Source of the DNA: Deroplatys truncata
Lineage: Eukaryota > Arthropoda > Insecta > Mantodea > Mantidae
Direction of reading: 5' to 3'
DNA: 64,000 nt
NCBI GenBank assembly: GCA_030765065.1
Contig: CM060990.1
Coordinates: 416,773,198-416,837,197 of the forward strand
The notes beneath the pieces are model-generated. The model was given only the letters and a program-made list of their open reading frames with translations. It was not told where the DNA came from and ran no database searches. Below, piece after piece: positions 45,111-57,094 of the stretch. The stretch's first letter is position 1. Each line of letters begins with the position of its first letter. The position numbers and the translations under genes are program-made.

Positions 45111-45473
45111 GTCACGCGGCTGTGGAGGGGGTTGAATGCATGTTGAGACCTGTTATTCAGCCTCCAGGCAGAAGCCGGCTGTCTATTTTTGAATACAAAG
45201 GTATTTATTTTTTTAATAACATTTATAATATTTAACTATAATGTTATCCGTATTTATTTTATTTTTAATAACATATGTAGTATTCACCGATCAATGAGAC
45301 GCTTCTGAATTCTGAATGCTTTATTCGCAATATTTTATTGAAAGAAATAAGAACTATGAAACTTAATCATTAATTATCAGGAAAAAAATTGTCTAGACTT
45401 GGGTTTTTCCACAGTTTGTGATGGAAATTCTACGAGCTAAAAGGTATTTACATTGAGTGTCTGGGGTTTTTCA
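45111..45473. other. P2 non-coding stretch between Cys-repeat gene and right TIR
   Basis: AT-rich, with a near-repeated 'TATTTATTTTTTTAATAACA' block around 45205-45275. No gene seen. Confidence 0.5.
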
Positions 45474-46259
45474 GAGCACTTAGGAAAACAATTACTGACA
45501 TTGTTCGCTAATGACTGTATACAGATCCGGGATCCAATCTTAAAGTCTATTAATGTGGTGAAAGCGTCTAACGTTGTCAGCTAATGGATGTTACCGTAAT
45601 CATCAGGCAGAAGTAGGTTGCGGGTTTTTCATTACATGCCGGGCTGTTGTTCACTAATTTATGTAAACAGATCCTTGATGCAATCTTAAAAGTCTATTAA
45701 TGTGGTGAAAGCGTCTAACATTGTCAGCTAATGGACATTACCGTGAAGTAGGTTGCAGGGTTTTCATTACATTGCGGACTGTTCTCGTGAGCGCGCTACT
45801 TATACACACGCTACCACTTGCGATCGAGTCAATTCATATACAATTAATTAATCAAAAAGCTTAATTGCTCGAGGAGCCTTAGATATGCATGCATTAGTAG
45901 TCATAAAAATGTCAATTCTTTTTTTTCAATGTTTGACGAACATTACCTAATTGTTTTGCCGAGGGGCGGCAGGCCTCGAGAAAATCATTCCCTACCACAC
46001 ACCTCAAAGGGAGCCGGCGGGAGGCTGCAACACAGAACAAACGATGTCGATTATATCTTATCACCTGTCGGCATCTCCGGCGGTCATTAGCAGGTTACAT
46101 ATGTTTACATATGTATTACCACACATATCCATTAGACGCGACATTAGCGCCGGACATTAGCTGGTTACACGTGTTTACATGTGTTTACATGTGTTAAAAC
46201 ACATGTAAATCAGTTGTCGGCATCTGTCTGTGTGCCAGAATCCGCCTAATATGTCTACT
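45474..46259 (-). repeat. P2 terminal inverted repeat, right
   Basis: Reverse complement of 29662-30451, with the same doubled inner unit and the ACATGTG/ACATATG iterated words. The tip reads ...ATGTCTACT. Confidence 0.93.
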
Positions 46260-46265
46260 TACCTT
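46260..46265. repeat. P2 target-site duplication, right copy
   Basis: TACCTT, identical to 29656-29661. Confidence 0.95.
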
Positions 46266-46689
46266 CTTCTCCTAATTCCTGTTAACGAATCCTTCTCGAC
46301 AAAAGTGTATTGTCGATACGATAACTACAAAACATGACTTCGTTAAGAAAATTAGAAGAGTGGTAGTTTCGACCTTTTCACAAGGCTAGAAAAATGAAAA
46401 ATAGAGGTAACAATAACACCGTGGCAGTGATAACATGTGCAGTCACTGCGATTGATGTTAATACAGTCATCTTAGAGCATACTACTTCTGATAGTCATAC
46501 AAAATATCGTTTTCTCTTTAAAAAACATATCCAAATAGTAAATAGGCATATTTTCTATCAAAATAATGGAGCACTACCAGATACGGTTCTATTGACGCCA
46601 ATTGGAATTCTCTGTCAAATTTCCCTTTTCATTGTCTGGTAGTAACTCTCACATGTCGGTCTCTCTGTGCTGAGCTAGGTAGGATCTAT
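46266..46689. other. Host flank right of P2
   Basis: Contains an 82-codon plus-strand frame (46394-46642) without any recognisable domain, partner or promoter. I treat it as chance. Confidence 0.4.
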
Positions 46690-46995
46690 CAGGTTTGAAA
46701 AATTATTTACTAGGACCAAAACTCGAACTAGGAATTATCACGTTTCTCTGCTGAGGCTTTATCGCTGTCGCCGTCAGTAGACAACGGAAACTAAATCCAC
46801 ATCCCCTCTGCAACAAACAGTTTTGAAGTACGAGCCTACAGTTAACCACACTCCACGGTAAATGATATCTGATAACTGTTCCTTTACACGGGAATAGGTG
46901 TAACTAATCCTGGTAAGTGGAGTCGCATTTGAAGCATTCGTTGTCGCGAGTATTCGGTTCTCCGTACTCAGGCTATACCATTGAGCCAACTAGAT
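46690..46995 (-). repeat. tRNA-like SINE remnant (possible)
   Basis: On the minus strand 'TTGGCTCAATGGTATAGC' resembles a pol III box A and is followed by a weak box-B-like stretch. A second, similar tRNA-like patch lies near 46700-46760. No target duplication found. Confidence 0.3.
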
Positions 46996-49900
46996 GAGTC
47001 TCTCAAGCATGATCACTATCATTTTACTGTAACAACCTAGGTAACTAGAAAATCGTGAATTTAAAATTCTTCACCATTGCAAGCCAGCTTTATGGTATGA
47101 TATCTGGGAATAAGCGAGATCACCTTGGAAATTAACGGAGAAAAATTAATCAGATGAAAGGAATTCCGTGCACCTTCAGATGTCCCTTAAGTGTGACACA
47201 GCGGTTGAAGCGTCAGCACGAAAAGCCAAAGGACCTCGATGCGGAATCTGGCCATGTTTATGAGTAATTTGAACCCGATTCAATTTATTTAAATCAGCCA
47301 ACTTACGCATATATGTATGTGTATGTGTGTGTGTGGGTATGTGTGTGTATTCATCTACGAATGAGTGAACTTATTGCTAATAATCTTGTGTGTTCCACAA
47401 TACAATATGACGTTCAATGTCTTACTCCTAGGTGACTTAAACTACTACATGCATCCAAATGTTTAATAACTTATAGATGCATTTTGTTAAACCTGTTATA
47501 TATCAAAAGTTTATGAGTTTTTATACGTATTTGAGGTGCCAAATTTTAGTGCAGCAAATATTGGTTGGGTGAACTTTAAACAGTAATGTCAGCTTTTTAT
47601 TATTATTAAATTCCTGGATATAAACAGCTGATATTTGACGTTTAGTAATTTTACTTCATTTATACTATACTTATAATTACCATAGGAGGCAGCATAGTAG
47701 TATAAGAATGCGAAGTTAAACCCCAAGGTTGTCAACATTATGTATAACAATACGTCCGTGAATCACCTGTCAACCCTTGTCAAGCTGTACTGGTTCCTCT
47801 TTCCTAATTTGCATGATACATCCCGTAATTTTCATTAAATATAGCTTAACCCTTCTATTTATACTGCCTTTTAAAAACCACAAAGGGGTGATTAAACCTA
47901 TCTAATTTGCATTTTCAAACCTTCAATGGAACGCCAACAGGGATTACCTCCTAATTTGCATATATCATACCCTGTAATGAAGCTGCTAATTGATTTGCAT
48001 ATTACACAGGTAAAACATTTCAGTTATTCCCCCTTGTTTTAAAACACCCAAGGGAAGCCACCAGATAATGATCATAAAAAGGAAATCAGCCGATACGCCT
48101 AGCACTCAGCTGATACCTTAATTGGCGTATAAAAACGGCAAAATTCAATTTCATTTGATCTAATTATTTCTGTACAAAGGTTCAAATAAAGAGATAAAGA
48201 GGACATCTTATATATCATGTTGGACTGAATTTTTCAGGGAAATTCAGTGGTGATATCAGTTTTCTCTGTCACTAAGTATAATTAAAAACTTATAAATTAG
48301 GCCTATCGACCGGATACACTGACGGTGATTGTATTTAAGAAGCATTCATTCTGTACCAAGCCCGAACATGATTTTATGGACGTTACAATACGGTGACATT
48401 AAGTTGCATGACTTGCAATACTATCCAATGGCGTAGTGGGTGACTGTAACAGCGCTCTTTCGAAAGATTTCCGTTAGTTCGACCAACTGGCTTTGCATTC
48501 TTAATTGAATTACCTCAAATATGAAAACAAACTTTCTTAGAGTACACGACATTAGCGAAAACAATTCATACGAGTATCTGCAACAGCATCACATTACCTC
48601 GAAAGCTGAAATAATAAATAGAAGTTTTATTAGAAAATATTATAAGGATTTGCATGGTCAATGATTTGCAGGACCGAATTTCTTTACGAGAGCTTTTGCG
48701 AACCGGTGGATTGACTAGCTACTCCTACTTTCTTCAAAATTTCGCTGAGCCTGTGGCGCTGAATCTGCAAGCAAACCAACCAGCTTCAGCGTGCCGCTGT
48801 GTTTGTGGATGTAGTGCGTTGATTATCGCTATCTAGTGGTAGAGAACTGTGTGTGCCTGGGCTAGGACGCGCTCTATGAGCAACATTTCGACTATGTTAG
48901 CGCACCATTGGTTCGCCTCTAATGGTTGTGTCATTGATGCATCCCTTTCGGTAATACAATATCACTCTCCAATAGAAGACAATGCATGCAAGAGCATTTA
49001 AACCTCTGTATACGAAAAAGTGTCTTCTGGATTCATGGATCTACTTTTCAACGGACAAAGCATTCTGAACTACTTCGTAATGTTTGGAAATAAGTTGTCT
49101 TCGCATAAATCGTTTGGAATATCTTTTATGGAAGTGCAACTGCAAAATATCTAAATTAGATGAGTTACTCGCATGAAGCTTTTACATCGAAGCTAACAGA
49201 ACTCGATGACTAACTTATCACACTTAGTGAGTACACAGAAAAGACATTCAGTCCCTAAGTGCACTGCTAGGATTGCTCCAACAGGCCGCTGCGGATAAAG
49301 AAATTCAATATCAATTACATACCGCCACGTATTCCGTTTGTGGAAAACCCTTTGAAAATACGAAAAACTAGATAACGGACTTTAACGATTTAACTTTCTT
49401 AAGGTCAATAAAAATCGGAAATCACTCTGTTTTCATAGCAGTTGCAAATTCGGTTTGGAAGCAGACGTGTAAGCCTTGAAATACTTCATTTTTCGCTTTA
49501 TTGTTGCAAGATTTTCGTTTGTTTTAAGTGGCGTGACCTAAAGTGTTATTCTCTGAATTAAACATAAACCCTGTAGTTAATAAATACCTTTGAAAGGCAG
49601 AGTAAAGCGAACAGCATCTTTGTTAAAAAGAAAGTTCTAAAATGACTACTGTTAACCTAGGAATTTGGTGCAAAAAGATCAATCATGTCTTGAACACCAA
49701 ATATATCTATGTCCCACATCACACAGCGTCTTGTTTACACCATACGAAATACAATTTTGTAGCCACTGTAGGAATTTGCTGCACGGCATTATTAAACATG
49801 CTATATTATGTGTGTCTTCTCTGTAGCACTGTGGCAAAGCGTAGGTTAGTTATATGATTAAAACTGCAGGTTCGCTTCTCGCGTGTAGCAAGCACATGTT

Positions 49901-49999
49901 TTCTTCTGTTAATGTTTAATCAACACATGTTGACTACTTATTTTCGACATACAGCACTTCATACACAGTATTTGGTAAAGTTCACAATAGAATGCAAAA
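46996..49999. other. Intergenic DNA without recognised genes
   Basis: A (TG)n-rich tract at about 47315-47350 and a group of loosely repeated 'CTAATTTGCATRATA' words with 'CCCGTAAT' partners at about 47800-48005 are the only patterns seen. Frames of 60-71 codons (48654-48836, 49642-49857) show no domain and no conservation within the window. Confidence 0.5.
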
Positions 50000-50465
50000 T
50001 GCGTGGCTTCACAATTTCATCATGGTCGCATTTTTATTTTTTGTTGGATGTCAAGGGACGGTCTAGGTGTGTTGTGGCAGCTTGACGATACACTGAACAG
50101 TGCGCAATACACAGTAATACCTGAGAATATTTTTATTCCCTCTGTAAGGATGAGATATCCTAATGAAATTTTTGAATTCGTACGGGATAAATCATCCTGT
50201 CCACATGATCTCCAAAGGCTTAAAATTGGTTCTCAGAGTGTCAGGTTATGAGAGCGATAAACTGGCCTCCCTGCTCACCAGATTTGAACCCTATTGAAAA
50301 TGTGTGACCTCAGATGAACAGGAAGTTGGGCTTCAATGTCCTTCAAGAAGCCTGGGATGTTGTAGCTTCTCATCCACCTTACTACAGGAATTTAATTTCA
50401 TCTATAACCCGAAAATTGAGGATGTTGTACGTGCTCAGGATTCGTATACCCGATATTAATTTTGT
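50000..50465 (+). pseudogene. Tc1-like transposase fragment
   Basis: The frame near 50050-50250 reads 'GLGVLWQLDDTLNSAQYTVI' followed by 'PENIFIPSVRMRYPNEIFEF', the region around the second catalytic Asp of Tc1 transposases. Another frame at 50255-50460 reads 'INWPPCSPDLNPIENV', the diagnostic C-terminal signature holding the last acidic catalytic residue region, then a helical end. Frame changes and a stop separate the parts. Only the C-terminal half is present and no inverted repeats were found. Confidence 0.8.
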
Positions 50466-50654
50466 TTATTTTTGTGTGTTTGTTTTGTAAGATAATAGTT
50501 TATTCGCATTTATTTCTTTATCTATATAAAACGAACGTTTTAGAAGAATTGTGTTTTTGTGTACATAGATATGCCTAACGCTTAAAATGCTAAAGTTATA
50601 TTAATCCAATATTATATTTTATACATACAGTCATAAGATTAAGAATATAAAAAT

Positions 50655-50725
50655 AAAAACACTATTGTGATTTGAACTGAGGAGCTTATTAGCGCAAGCA
50701 GTGTTTACCTGACCTCTCGGCCAAC
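50655..50725 (-). repeat. tRNA-Leu-like SINE head (possible)
   Basis: On the minus strand 'TTGGCCGAGAGGTCA' (box A form of leucine/serine-type tRNAs) and 'CAGTTCAAATCAC' (box B form) are spaced about 30 bases apart. It is too degenerate to be a working tRNA, so a SINE is more likely. Confidence 0.4.
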
Positions 50726-51660
50726 GAAACCCTGTATTGTGCTTTGTTTTCAGTAGCATATAAGCGTCAGCACCGAAAAACACCGTTAAAAGGTGACCAT
50801 TGCGCTCACAGGCACAGACCGTTGTACAGCTCCTGCATGTCCGGTGAACACAGTTATTAGGAAAGTACACGAATCCCTCCGATCGTCACATGGAATCTGG
50901 GGATGACTCTTTGTTTTGTCTATGGGTGAACAACGTCTGACATCGAGTTCGAATGGGCGCGTTGTTGGAGTTATTAGATTACAACTACCCTATTACCCAT
51001 CATGAGTTGGTGGGAAAGACAGACATGGAATTGTTTTTCTTTCTGCGAATGCTACATCAAGGTATGTAAGGAAAACTGATTCTTGCCTCAACTTTGGAAA
51101 CTTTCGTAGAATGAACATTTCTCGCCCTGCATGAGATGAGAACTTGAGAAGGGCTGCTGGTCTTTTCTTTACACAGTGGCTAGTGATTGCCTGTTCGGCA
51201 AACGGCAAACCTGTAAGAAAGTGTTTTTCTAGAGGCGAAGTGGTGTATAGTTATCAAATAAACAATTAAGTAGGTACTTCAGTGATTTACTAGTGTGATA
51301 CTTCATAGACATTGTTATGGCAGAATTATTGTGTAATCATCATTATGTAATTGAAAACTCTTTAAAAATATTATTAAGTGCAATTACATTCAACAAAACT
51401 TCAGCTAACAGAGGGTGGTTCTCCAAAGCCTTTCCTGAATCTGAAAACAAAGATAAAAACTGCGTTAGGCGTTTTAATGTGAGTTTGCATGAGGGAATCC
51501 TTTGGTTTTGCGCATTTAAAAACTTAGCAAAATGTTCTGTTACGCTTTCCCTCTATTTTCCAATGAAAGGCATATTTTTAATGGTAGTGAATACGATGAT
51601 CTAGATAACATTTATAAGGTGGACAAACGACATATGAATGCCACTGGTCGTACTGTCTTA
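50726..51660. other. Intergenic DNA without recognised genes
   Basis: A 95-codon plus frame at 51317-51604 has no recognisable motif. Its right edge touches the Mutator-like transposon end. Confidence 0.45.
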
Positions 51661-52062
51661 AGGGGCTCAGGACAGGTTGAAATCTAGAAATTTTCAATTT
51701 TTTTCATTGAGCTTAATCAACGAAATTTCCCCTTTCCAATGATACTTAATACATATATATTATTGCCTTATTTATGGTTTATTCATTAATTTAAACAAAG
51801 CACTGTGTGGACGTGACAATTTACATTCACGGTTCAAGGACTGAAATTTAATGTTTTGAATTAGCCGCCTCCGAAGGGATATTTCTTGTACACGAGGGAC
51901 ATTTTTTCGTTGGCTGCACTGCATAGATATCTCTGTGAGCACAGAATCTTCTTCTGATCTTCATTTGTTTACTTTGTTTTGATTTGTTTGAGTAAGCTTG
52001 AAAGTACGAAAGTTTGTTGTTTTGTGTACAGTTGCAGTTTTCTTCAGCATATTACTACAGTG

Positions 52063-52446
52063 GGCGGCGCCGTGGCCGAGTGGTTAGACCGCTCGCCTCC
52101 CACCGAGGCGGCCCGGGTTCAATCCCAGGGACCTGCATGTGGGATTTGTGGTGGACGAAGCGGCGTCTGGGCGGGTTTTCTCCGGGTTCTCCGGTTTCCC
52201 CCGCCATTCATTCCACCAACTGCTCCATCATCACCTTTCCTTTCATCCATTTCACCAACACTTCGTTTCATCTACTTCCTTCATCCCATACCAGGCATCG
52301 GGCTGATCACCCATCCTGGATGCTCTGTCTGATCCATGAGTGTCTGCTCCTCGACGGGCCTCTGACCCCAGGCACCCGCTTGTAAGTCCTGGGGGGTGTA
52401 AGTCCTACATAAGAGGAGGGTAAACAGATAATGAATGAATGAATGA
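52063..52446 (+). mobile_element. tRNA-derived SINE, complete, with 14-bp target duplication
   Basis: The head reads 'CGCCGTGGCCGAGTGGTTAG' (box A) and 'GGCCCGGGTTCAATCCC' (box B). The body is GC-rich with 'GGGTTTTCTCCGGGTTCTCC', and the 3' end is a short (GAAT)n tail. ATATTACTACAGTG occurs on both sides (52049-52062 and 52447-52460), a clear target-site duplication. The clean state suggests a fairly young insertion. Confidence 0.92.
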
Positions 52447-52512
52447 ATATTACTACAGTGAATTTATTAGTGTTGTCAGTATATAATTTAGTTTATTACG
52501 AATACATGAGCC

Positions 52513-54460
52513 ATGGGTAGGAATCAACCGAAAGCTTTTAAAAAAAAGAAAGAACGCAGGGAAAGCACGTGTGCAACCACAAACTCAACGTAGTAGTTCT
52601 GAGAAAAAATTAAAGGACTTACAGCAATATGGTACATGTGAAGAAGCGTGTTGCAAAAATAATGCAAATGAAGTAATTGATATGGATATATTGTGTGAAT
52701 TAGTTTTAAATAGCACAGTTTCTAAACAGTGTGGTGACAGTGGTCTGCAATTTTAAACTGAAAGAAGGGTTGAACTGGCTACTATATTCAAGCTAAAATG
52801 TGATTTTATGGAATTAATTAGTCTTCCACACAAGCCGTGTGTTGGACAGGGCTGGAAAGGTAGAATCAGGCGACTGAAAACTTTAATGCCATAACCAGGA
52901 TTTGAACCACGGATCTCCCGTTCTCCATCCGGTTGCTGTAACCACTGATTTACCATAGCAACTTGTCAGTATGACATTAAATTCCCCAGCTGATTTCCAT
53001 TCGTAGTTCAAATCCCGGCTATGGCATTGAATTTTTCAGTCGTCTGATTGTACCTTTCCAATGTGATTTTAGAACTACATTCTGTAATTCGTCTCTTTCT
53101 CATAAATATGATATTTCAAAATCAAAGGTCTACAACATAAATGTACGTTTGGTCTATGAACTGAGGGCAATTGGTAAAGGTGCAACGGATGGTGCAGTGC
53201 TATGTGGCTGAATAAGTTGCCTCGTCCTCCTCTTCCTAAATTTGCAAAATATGTTGAACAGATTGGTTCTATTGTTGAAGATGTTGCCATAAAATATGTG
53301 CATCATGCTGCAGAAGAGGCTGTCGCAGAAAACATAATAACAGTAGAATTATTTCGGCAGCCTTCGATGGATCCTGACAAAAATGGGCCATGTGTTCTTG
53401 AACGGTGTAGTAATATGTACAAGTGTAGACACAGGAAACGTTTTGGTGTTTCTGCCATGTCTAAACAATGTAGATGTGAAAATAAAAATGAACATGAAAA
53501 GAAGTGTATTGCAACCTACAATTGCAGCAGTGGAGGAATGGAGGTGGCAGGGGTATCTCAAGATTTTCTGGGAATCTGAACAGTTGAAGAAGGTATGATT
53601 CAACAATTATTTAGGAGATAGGGATTCAAAAGCTTTCAAAGCAGTTAAAGAAGCAAAGCCATGTGGAGAAAATGTAACTATCACTAAACTGGAGTGCATA
53701 GATCATGTACAAAGGCGACGACTGAAAACTACATAAAAGGGAAAGAAGTTGAAAGATGGTAAAGGATTAGATGGTAAGAATAGACTCACAGAATATGCCA
53801 TAGATAAAGTTAAAAATTATCATTTCATGGCCATCAGGCAGAATGTTATTATCGTAGACAATATGAGAAAAGCTGTATGGGCAGTTTTGTTTCACCATTC
53901 TTCAACAGACGATAAACCCAATCATAGCATATGCCCTCCGGGAGGTGATTCGTGGAGCAAATACAACAGAGTGCAGAAAAATGGCGAGGAATTTATTAAC
54001 AAACAGCTGTATCTTTTGCCATAGTGGAAGTCTTGAAAGAAACCTACAAAAATTTGTCAGATGTAAGACTGTTGAAGAAATGTCTTCATGGCCGCACCCA
54101 GAATACTAATAAGTCTATAAATAGTGTAATGTGGGCGAGAATTCCCAAGAGAGTGTTTTTCTCTATCAATACTCTGAATTTTGGTGTCTTTGATGCAGTG
54201 GCAACGTTCAATGAAGGAAGTGTTGCAAGATGTGAAGCCCTGAAAAGACTATTACAAACTTATGGGCGTTTCACAGTGACACATGTTAACTCTAGATAAA
54301 GAAAGACTCAGGGCATCAGAGAGAGCTGCTAGAGACCTTGAAACAAGGGCAAACAGCACAGACGAGCAGGAAAAAGGAAATTGCCAGATAAGTTGGAAGA
54401 GGATGTAGACAACCCATCATATGGAGCTGGGATGCAGTTTCCCGTAATTTGTATTTTTTA
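52513..54460 (+). pseudogene. Mutator-like transposase, interrupted and frameshifted
   Basis: The frame opens 'MGRNQPKAFKKKKERR' (basic leader). A Cys-containing region is cut by the fold-back SINE insertion. Then follow 'LPKFAKYVEQIGSIVEDVA', 'FLNGVVICTSVDTGNVLVF', 'SSGGMEVAGVSQDF', 'CIDHVQRRRLKTT'-type, 'STDDKPNHSICPPGGDSW' and 'KKCLHGRTQNTNKSINSVMW' with 'ARIPKRVFFSINTLNFGVFD'. The HGRTQN.N.S.N...W.R.PK block is characteristic of a large arthropod transposase family that I associate with the 'Mutator-like' Pfam domain. Frame changes near 53370, 53575, 53750 and 54020 disable it. The transposase would act on the inverted ends at 51661 and 54830. Confidence 0.7.
52809..53060. mobile_element. 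Fold-back SINE pair inserted in the transposase gene
   Basis: The left part (about 52850-52960) is a minus-strand tRNA-like sequence ('GGATTTGAACCACGG' = complement of box B). The right part (about 52985-53060) is the same sequence on the plus strand ('TAGTTCAAATCCCGGC'), so the insert is an inverted repeat. ATGTGATTTTA flanks it at 52798-52808 and 53061-53071, and removing one copy plus the insert restores the transposase reading frame, which proves the insertion. Confidence 0.8.
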
Positions 54461-54830
54461 AGAATAAAGTGTCCTTTTCTCAGCATCTACTAGCCAGAAT
54501 TTATTCAGAATTACAGGATATACTCATTGGAGTATTGTGCATGTTTTCAACAAGCATTTCCTTATTTTAGAAATTTCAAAGAAGTTAAAGCCCTTCATAC
54601 ATAGAAAAATGTAGATAGGCCTTTATTTCGATGGCCACCTTCAGAATTATTATGTTAAAACTAATAAAGATTGTTATATATCCCTCTGCTAAATTGGTAA
54701 GCAGTGTGTAACTTACCAGCCACATTTTTTCGAATTTTTATTCCCAATAGTTTAGGAGAGAGGTTATCTTTTATAATAATAAATTTTACAATGTTTAAGA
54801 TAGGACTTTCCAACCTGTCCGGAGCCCCTT

Positions 54831-55485
54831 AAACGTTTAAGTTGTTTGGTAACAATAATACAAGAAACGAATTCGTTCTCGGTATCTCATTACAAAATTG
54901 ATATTCAGGACATAATGGATTAGTAAGAAAAAATGGAGAATTTGTCGGATATTTAATCACTGCACTCTGATTTTGTTTTCGTAAGATCCTGTCTGTAGGC
55001 GTCATGATGAAAACAACTCATCTTCCAATAGAGGCAAACACAATGTACTTCTCAAAGTATTAGCGCGTAATGATTTGAGAATGCGTAATCGTTTAGAACG
55101 GTCAAGTTTGTTTTGAGGTTCTTCTCTAAATATGCAAAATGAATTAGTATTATCTGTTTCAGAATTAATGATTCCTGAAATAAAAAGGAAATTCCCTATA
55201 CTAGTCTTATGACTTTCATCCTTGATGAGACATTAGAGATCACTATGAAGTTCGTGGGCGAAAGTCTACCTATGACCAAGGAAAGGCGCCAACGGAGTGG
55301 CAATCCTCTCCCCGGATGTTTCCATTAGGCCCATACCTGATTTCCTAAACAGCCTCCCCCCGCTTTCGCATATGTTTCTAGAAATATTATTTGATTACGT
55401 AGTCTAAAGCTTTATCACCTATTTCTCTGACGGCATTTACAGTTTGACTCTAATAACTTTATGTATGGGCAGTTCGCTTAGTTTA
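54831..55485. other. Intergenic DNA between two transposons
   Basis: No gene or repeat recognised. Confidence 0.5.
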
Positions 55486-55490
55486 CAGTG

Positions 55491-55775
55491 TGAATCACCA
55501 AAAACTTGCACCGCAAATATTTCGGAAATGGAAGGTGCTATTGATGTGCAGTTTTCACAGCATTGATTGGTAGTCAGGGACTCGTACATTTAGCCTACAA
55601 ACATATTTTAATAATACTGAGAAAGTGTATTTTTGAGCAAACATATATATTTTTTAAATGGAACAATGCCTAGCTACATCAACAGAATAAAGATAGGGTA
55701 AATTAAAATGTCAATTGTCTTTGTCGCAGGATTCTAGTGCTAGTTGTTTACGAGAAATCGTGTTTTGAAAAGTTT
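55491..55775 (+). repeat. Inverted repeat of the mariner-like transposon, left
   Basis: Includes 'ACTTGCACCGCAAATATTTC' and 'TGACTACCAATC'-complement blocks that recur inverted at about 57095-57373. The match spans to 'ATTTCTCGTAAAC' near the inner end. Confidence 0.85.
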
Positions 55776-55889
55776 CCACCCCGACATGAGTTTGTCCCAT
55801 TCAACCTGCTTAGTTTGTAGGTATGATATTGTTATGTTTGTTTGCATTCTGTTTTCTGTTCATTGATTGCATTGCGACTTTCTGGTCAG

Positions 55890-56982
55890 TTAGTTTGTGA
55901 CAGTTCAAGCAGTAAGTCGTGAGTGGAAGATTGGGTTTAATAATGCAGAAAAAGCCGACATCCTCATGGTGTGTGGAGAGTGTAGGAAGAATGCAGTTCG
56001 ATCCTATACGGTGTATGCGGAAACGTATCCCAATAGACGTCAACCACCTCGGCAATTATTTATCACTTCAACCAATTACGTGAAAGTGGTACTGCAACAC
56101 CTATAAAATGGAACAGAAACAAACAAGTGACTGGAGAAGAGGCAGAAATTAATGTTTTGGCTGCCGAAACAGTAGATCGCCAAATTACTTCCGGCACAAT
56201 CGTACGTGGAAGTGGCATAAATCGAGCAAGTGTACTGCGCATTTTCCATCGACGTAGGTTCCATCCATATCACATCTCTCTCCATCAAGAGCTGCATGGA
56301 AACGATTTTGAGAATCGTGTTAAGTTTTGTACCTGGGCATTAAGACATGATAATACAGATTCATCATGCATCTTGTTTAGTGATGAGGCAACATTTTTTA
56401 ATCATGGCCAGGTAAACCGCAGAAGCATGCACTATTGGTCTGTTGACAATCCCCGTTGGCTTCATCAAGTGGAACGTCAGCGTCCATGCAGTTTAAACGT
56501 GTGGTGTGGGATAGTGAACCATCATAGCATAGGTCCTTTGTTCATAGAAGGAACAATGAACTCGTACAAGTATCGCTGCCTCCTGACAGATCATCTGCCA
56601 CAGATGCTAGAAGACGTTCCTTTGCAGACTAGGAGGAACCTGTCGTACCAACATGATGGCTGTCCAGCCCACAGTGCACGAAGTAATACAGCTTGTCTTA
56701 ACGGATTATTTCCAAATCGTAGGATTGGACGAAGGGGACCTGTACTTTGGCCGGCCCATTCACCGGATCTGACCCTTTTAGACTTTTTTCCCGTGAGGAA
56801 GGCTGAAAGACACTGACTGCAAGGATGTACCAACTACACCAGACAATATGAAACGACGTATTACTGCTGCTTGCTCTGAAATTTCCGCTGAAATGCTGCT
56901 GAAACGTGTACAGCAGTCTTTTCATAGCAGACTGGAAGCGTGTATTGAAGCTGCCGGTGGTCATTTTGAACACAATCTTTGA
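55890..56982 (+). pseudogene. Tc1/mariner-superfamily transposase, frameshifted
   Basis: The N-terminal helix-turn-helix part lies at about 55920-56100 over changed frames ('FNNAEKADILMVCGE', 'YAETYPNRRQPPRQLF'). The long frame 56127-56816 carries 'CILFSDEATFFNHGQV' (first catalytic Asp region), 'LNVWCGIVNHHSIGPLFIEG', 'YQHDGCPAHSARSN' (second Asp) and 'LWPAHSPDLTLLDFFPV' (last acidic residue region, with Asp). The C-terminal helix is in a third frame ending 'EAAGGHFEHNL' at 56982. The catalytic residues are preserved while the frame is broken in at least two places. Confidence 0.85.
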
Positions 56983-57094
56983 AGGGTTATTTTCTCTTTA
57001 CTTGTAAGTATCCACAGAAGTATTGTAATGCCCCTTTGTTTTTCTTTAGTTTGTGCTACCACAGGTTGTACAAGTGTCGGTGCGTAAAAGATTC

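Larger units (their letters stand above)
29662..46259 (+). mobile_element. Maverick/Polinton element P2, complete, lightly decayed
   Basis: A 16.6-kb element with about 0.79-kb terminal inverted repeats starting AGTAGACATATTAGG and a perfect 6-bp target duplication. The gene order is the mirror of P1, with every gene matched by family. TIR sequence differs completely from P1, so the two are separate families of one lineage. Several genes are intact (minor capsid) or have a single lesion (major capsid, ATPase), so decay is recent. P3 at 61846 belongs to the same family. Confidence 0.97.
51661..54830 (+). mobile_element. Mutator-like DNA transposon with SINE insertions
   Basis: Inverted ends match: AGGGGCTCAGGACAGGTTGA at the left and the complement of CAACCTGTCCGGAGCCCCTT at the right. 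Between them lies a transposase remnant (52513-54460) of the arthropod Mutator-like type. Two later insertions split the element: a complete SINE (52063-52446) and a fold-back SINE pair (52809-53060), each with target duplications. A clear 8-10-bp duplication for the transposon itself was not seen. Confidence 0.75.

Noticed and set aside
8225-46259. Idea that P1 and P2 are one rearranged element or a free virus genome
   Set aside because: Each has its own inverted repeats and perfect 6-bp target duplication, so they are two separate integrations; their TIRs are unrelated.
50655-50725. A functional tRNA gene
   Set aside because: Box A and B resemble a leucine-type tRNA, but the arms do not pair well and the acceptor stem is not complementary, so a SINE relic is more likely.
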